7,099 nt of DNA from UBA1822 sp963615055. GTDB taxonomy: Bacteria > Bacillota > Negativicutes > Veillonellales > Dialisteraceae. Shown in pieces: positions 5,344-7,099 of this stretch. The stretch spans positions 1 to 7,099 of the forward strand of contig CAVEFO010000057.1 in NCBI GenBank assembly GCA_963615055.1, written 5' to 3'. How positions within the stretch are numbered: position 1 is the first letter of the stretch; each line of letters opens with the position of its first letter. The position numbers were made by a program, and so were the translations under genes. Under the pieces are notes generated by a model. The model saw only the letters and a list, made by a program, of their open reading frames with translations. It was not told the DNA's origin and did not search any database.

Positions 5344-7099
5344 ATGGGACAGAGAACAAAGAAATTGGGAATTTTGTCGGCGGCCGTCGTCTTGGCATTG
5401 GGGACGCTTGCGTTTCCGCAGGGCGCGGAGGCAGCGACGGCTTTGAGCGGGACCGGATCTGCCGGGACTGCGTCAGCGACGGGGGACAATTCGACGGCTA
5501 TCGGCGACAACGCAAAAGCGACCGAGAAGTATTCTATTGCGGTAGGGGATGGCGCGATAGCCGGCGGGACGGAACCGACAGCAGCGCAAAAGGAACTCGG
5601 TGATGAAAAGGGCTCGACGATTGCCATCGGGGCGAGCGCCGAAGCACAAGGGAATTATTCCACTGCTATCGGCTATAAGACGGAGACGACTTCGACCGGG
5701 CGTAAAGGAGTTGCGATTGGACACCAGGTGACCGTGTCCGGGGATTCCGCTATCGGAATCGGCCAGCATATGGAAGTCGGCGGTGAGGAAACCGTGGCCA
5801 TCGGGTATGGGGTGTCGACGGGCGTGCAAACCTCGGAAACGGCGATAACATATGCGAAGGGCGTGACGGGGATCGGCTCAAGAAGTATGGCGTTTGCGGA
5901 CTTTTCTACGGCGCTGGGTTACGGAACGTATGCAACGGCAGAGGGTTCTGTGGCGTTAGGCTCTTGGGCAAAAACAGGATTTTGGTATGATATTTTCCAG
6001 ACCGGTACTGCGTATTATTTAGGAGGGGGAGCGGCGTCTATAGCACAAGGTTATCTCAGCAATGCTGTGGGTGATTACAGCGTGGCAATCGGTGCTTCTG
6101 CAATGGCCGGTGGTTTTCTTAGCCTATCGGACACATATGTGGCTACGGTTTCAAGTTATGCGGTGGCACTGGGATATGGGGCGGTGGCAGCGGCCAATAA
6201 TTCGACGGCCATCGGTCACAGTGCTTCGGTAACGGTGCTGTCAGAGGGTTCCACGGCGATTGGGTATGGTGCTTATGTCGGCCGGACTCCGACGGACAAA
6301 GTTTTGTACGCGAATGCTATCGGTTATGAGGCGCAAGCGCAGCAGAATGGGGCTTTTGCCATTGGGTATCAGGCCTTGGCCGCGACGGAACAGACTGTGG
6401 AAAATAAGACAACGGGCGCGGAAGATTCAAGCGGGGCCATCGTTACCACGGTTTCCTTCGGGCATAAGGACACGGATAAAAAATACGTATACAGTGCGGA
6501 CCAGCAAACTTATATAGAGGGTGATGCGTATGGGACGACGGCGCTGTCTCGGCTGACGAATGTTGCGGTCGGGAAGTCGGATACGGATGCGGTGAATTTC
6601 TCGCAGATCAAGATCGAGGCCTCGACGACGGTGGGGTCGCATTTGATTGCTTCTTTGAATGCAGACGGGACTTTGAATGAGAACGGGACGATCGGCAAGA
6701 ATCTGACGTATTTGGATAATGCAATCGTGGCTTTGGAGAACAAAGTCGGCGGTATTGAGACCACAATCGGTAATGTCACGCTGGATACGACCGGTTTGGA
6801 GTTTGATTTTTCGGGCGGCAAGACGGACGATACGCAGACTATCAAATATACCGATGGAAACGGAACCGCTAAGACGTTTGATATTACAATTAAAGGTATT
6901 TCCGGTGGCGGTAGCGGCGGTACGACGTATACGGCCGGGAACGGAATTGAGATTGATGAGACCGCTACGACTCCGACCATTTCCGTAAAAGTAGCCGAAA
7001 ACGGGGGCCTGACGGTAGATGATAACGGCTTGGCCGTACAAAAAGACGGGAAGGTCGAAGCGGGGAATACCGGTCTTGTGACGGGCGGCACGGTGTATG
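5344..7099 (+). CDS. Trimeric autotransporter adhesin (YadA-like), 3' end outside window
   Basis: Type Vc secreted surface protein, expected to form a homotrimer that is anchored in the outer membrane and binds host or bacterial surfaces. 585 codons are open to the window edge with no stop. Residues 1-30 are a signal peptide: RTKK, hydrophobic core LGILSAAVVLALGTLAF, cleavage after AEA. About 17 YadA-head repeats follow at residues 50-373, each with a core such as STAIG, SIAVG, SVALG or STAIGY. The typical neck motif TNVAVGKSDTDAVN is at 405-418, ending in SQIK. A probable short coiled coil lies at about 453-478. Then comes a stalk module with a GGGSGG linker (521-526), TAGNGIEID, and GNTGLVTGGTVY at 574-585. 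A 30-residue aromatic-rich insertion lies at about 208-239. The C-terminal beta-barrel anchor would lie beyond 7099. The ligand is unknown, and no gene symbol can be assigned. Confidence 0.93.
   Translation, partial: MGQRTKKLGILSAAVVLALGTLAFPQGAEAATALSGTGSAGTASATGDNSTAIGDNAKATEKYSIAVGDGAIAGGTEPTAAQKELGDEKGSTIAIGASAEAQGNYSTAIGYKTETTSTGRKGVAIGHQVTVSGDSAIGIGQHMEVGGEETVAIGYGVSTGVQTSETAITYAKGVTGIGSRSMAFADFSTALGYGTYATAEGSVALGSWAKTGFWYDIFQTGTAYYLGGGAASIAQGYLSNAVGDYSVAIGASAMAGGFLSLSDTYVATVSSYAVALGYGAVAAANNSTAIGHSASVTVLSEGSTAIGYGAYVGRTPTDKVLYANAIGYEAQAQQNGAFAIGYQALAATEQTVENKTTGAEDSSGAIVTTVSFGHKDTDKKYVYSADQQTYIEGDAYGTTALSRLTNVAVGKSDTDAVNFSQIKIEASTTVGSHLIASLNADGTLNENGTIGKNLTYLDNAIVALENKVGGIETTIGNVTLDTTGLEFDFSGGKTDDTQTIKYTDGNGTAKTFDITIKGISGGGSGGTTYTAGNGIEIDETATTPTISVKVAENGGLTVDDNGLAVQKDGKVEAGNTGLVTGGTVY

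Noticed and set aside
5277..5603. 108-codon + strand frame starting ahead of the adhesin
   Set aside because: It lies in another frame, overlaps the adhesin signal peptide and head, lacks a ribosome binding site and has no recognisable motif.
6427..7091. Overlapping minus-strand frames opposite the adhesin gene
   Set aside because: The + strand frame has a ribosome binding site, signal peptide, head repeats and neck motif; the opposite frames have none of these.

Overview
The window most likely comes from a diderm Firmicute of the class Negativicutes (Selenomonas/Dialister/Megasphaera/Veillonella-like; genus not resolved). Two observations together point there. DnaK is of the Firmicutes type: it lacks the extra segment of roughly two dozen residues that proteobacterial DnaK carries in the N-terminal quarter of the ATPase domain. 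Yet the right end of the window encodes a trimeric autotransporter adhesin, a protein class that needs an outer membrane. Coding DNA is moderately GC-rich; the intergenic DNA is AT-rich or full of small hairpins.

Layout, all genes on the + strand. 1-189: leader upstream of dnaK with several small hairpins and no CIRCE operator. 190-2058: dnaK. 2073-3230: dnaJ, 14 nt downstream and probably co-transcribed, closed by a strong intrinsic terminator (3243-3278). 3279-3517: an intergenic region with a 9-bp tandem repeat (five copies), a 7-bp-period CTA repeat, a perfect 19-bp palindrome and a good sigma-70 promoter. 3518-4774: sstT, a Na+/serine-threonine symporter that probably starts at TTG, closed by an intrinsic terminator (4788-4817). 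4818-5217: no gene, but a dense series of short hairpins, including two copies of one hairpin module in opposite orientation with a compensatory base-pair change. 5218-5248: a sigma-70-like promoter whose -35/-10 spacer contains a run of nine G. 5344-7099 and beyond: a large trimeric autotransporter open to the window edge.

Functionally, dnaK-dnaJ is a housekeeping chaperone pair and sstT is an independent single-gene transporter unit. The surface adhesin is a third unit. The most interesting point is the G9 tract inside the adhesin promoter: it puts the -35 and -10 boxes 19 bp apart, and slippage during replication would change that spacing and probably switch expression (phase variation). 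The structure is seen in the sequence; the switching is inferred from comparable systems in Neisseria and Moraxella. No CRISPR array, insertion sequence, tRNA or rRNA was seen.
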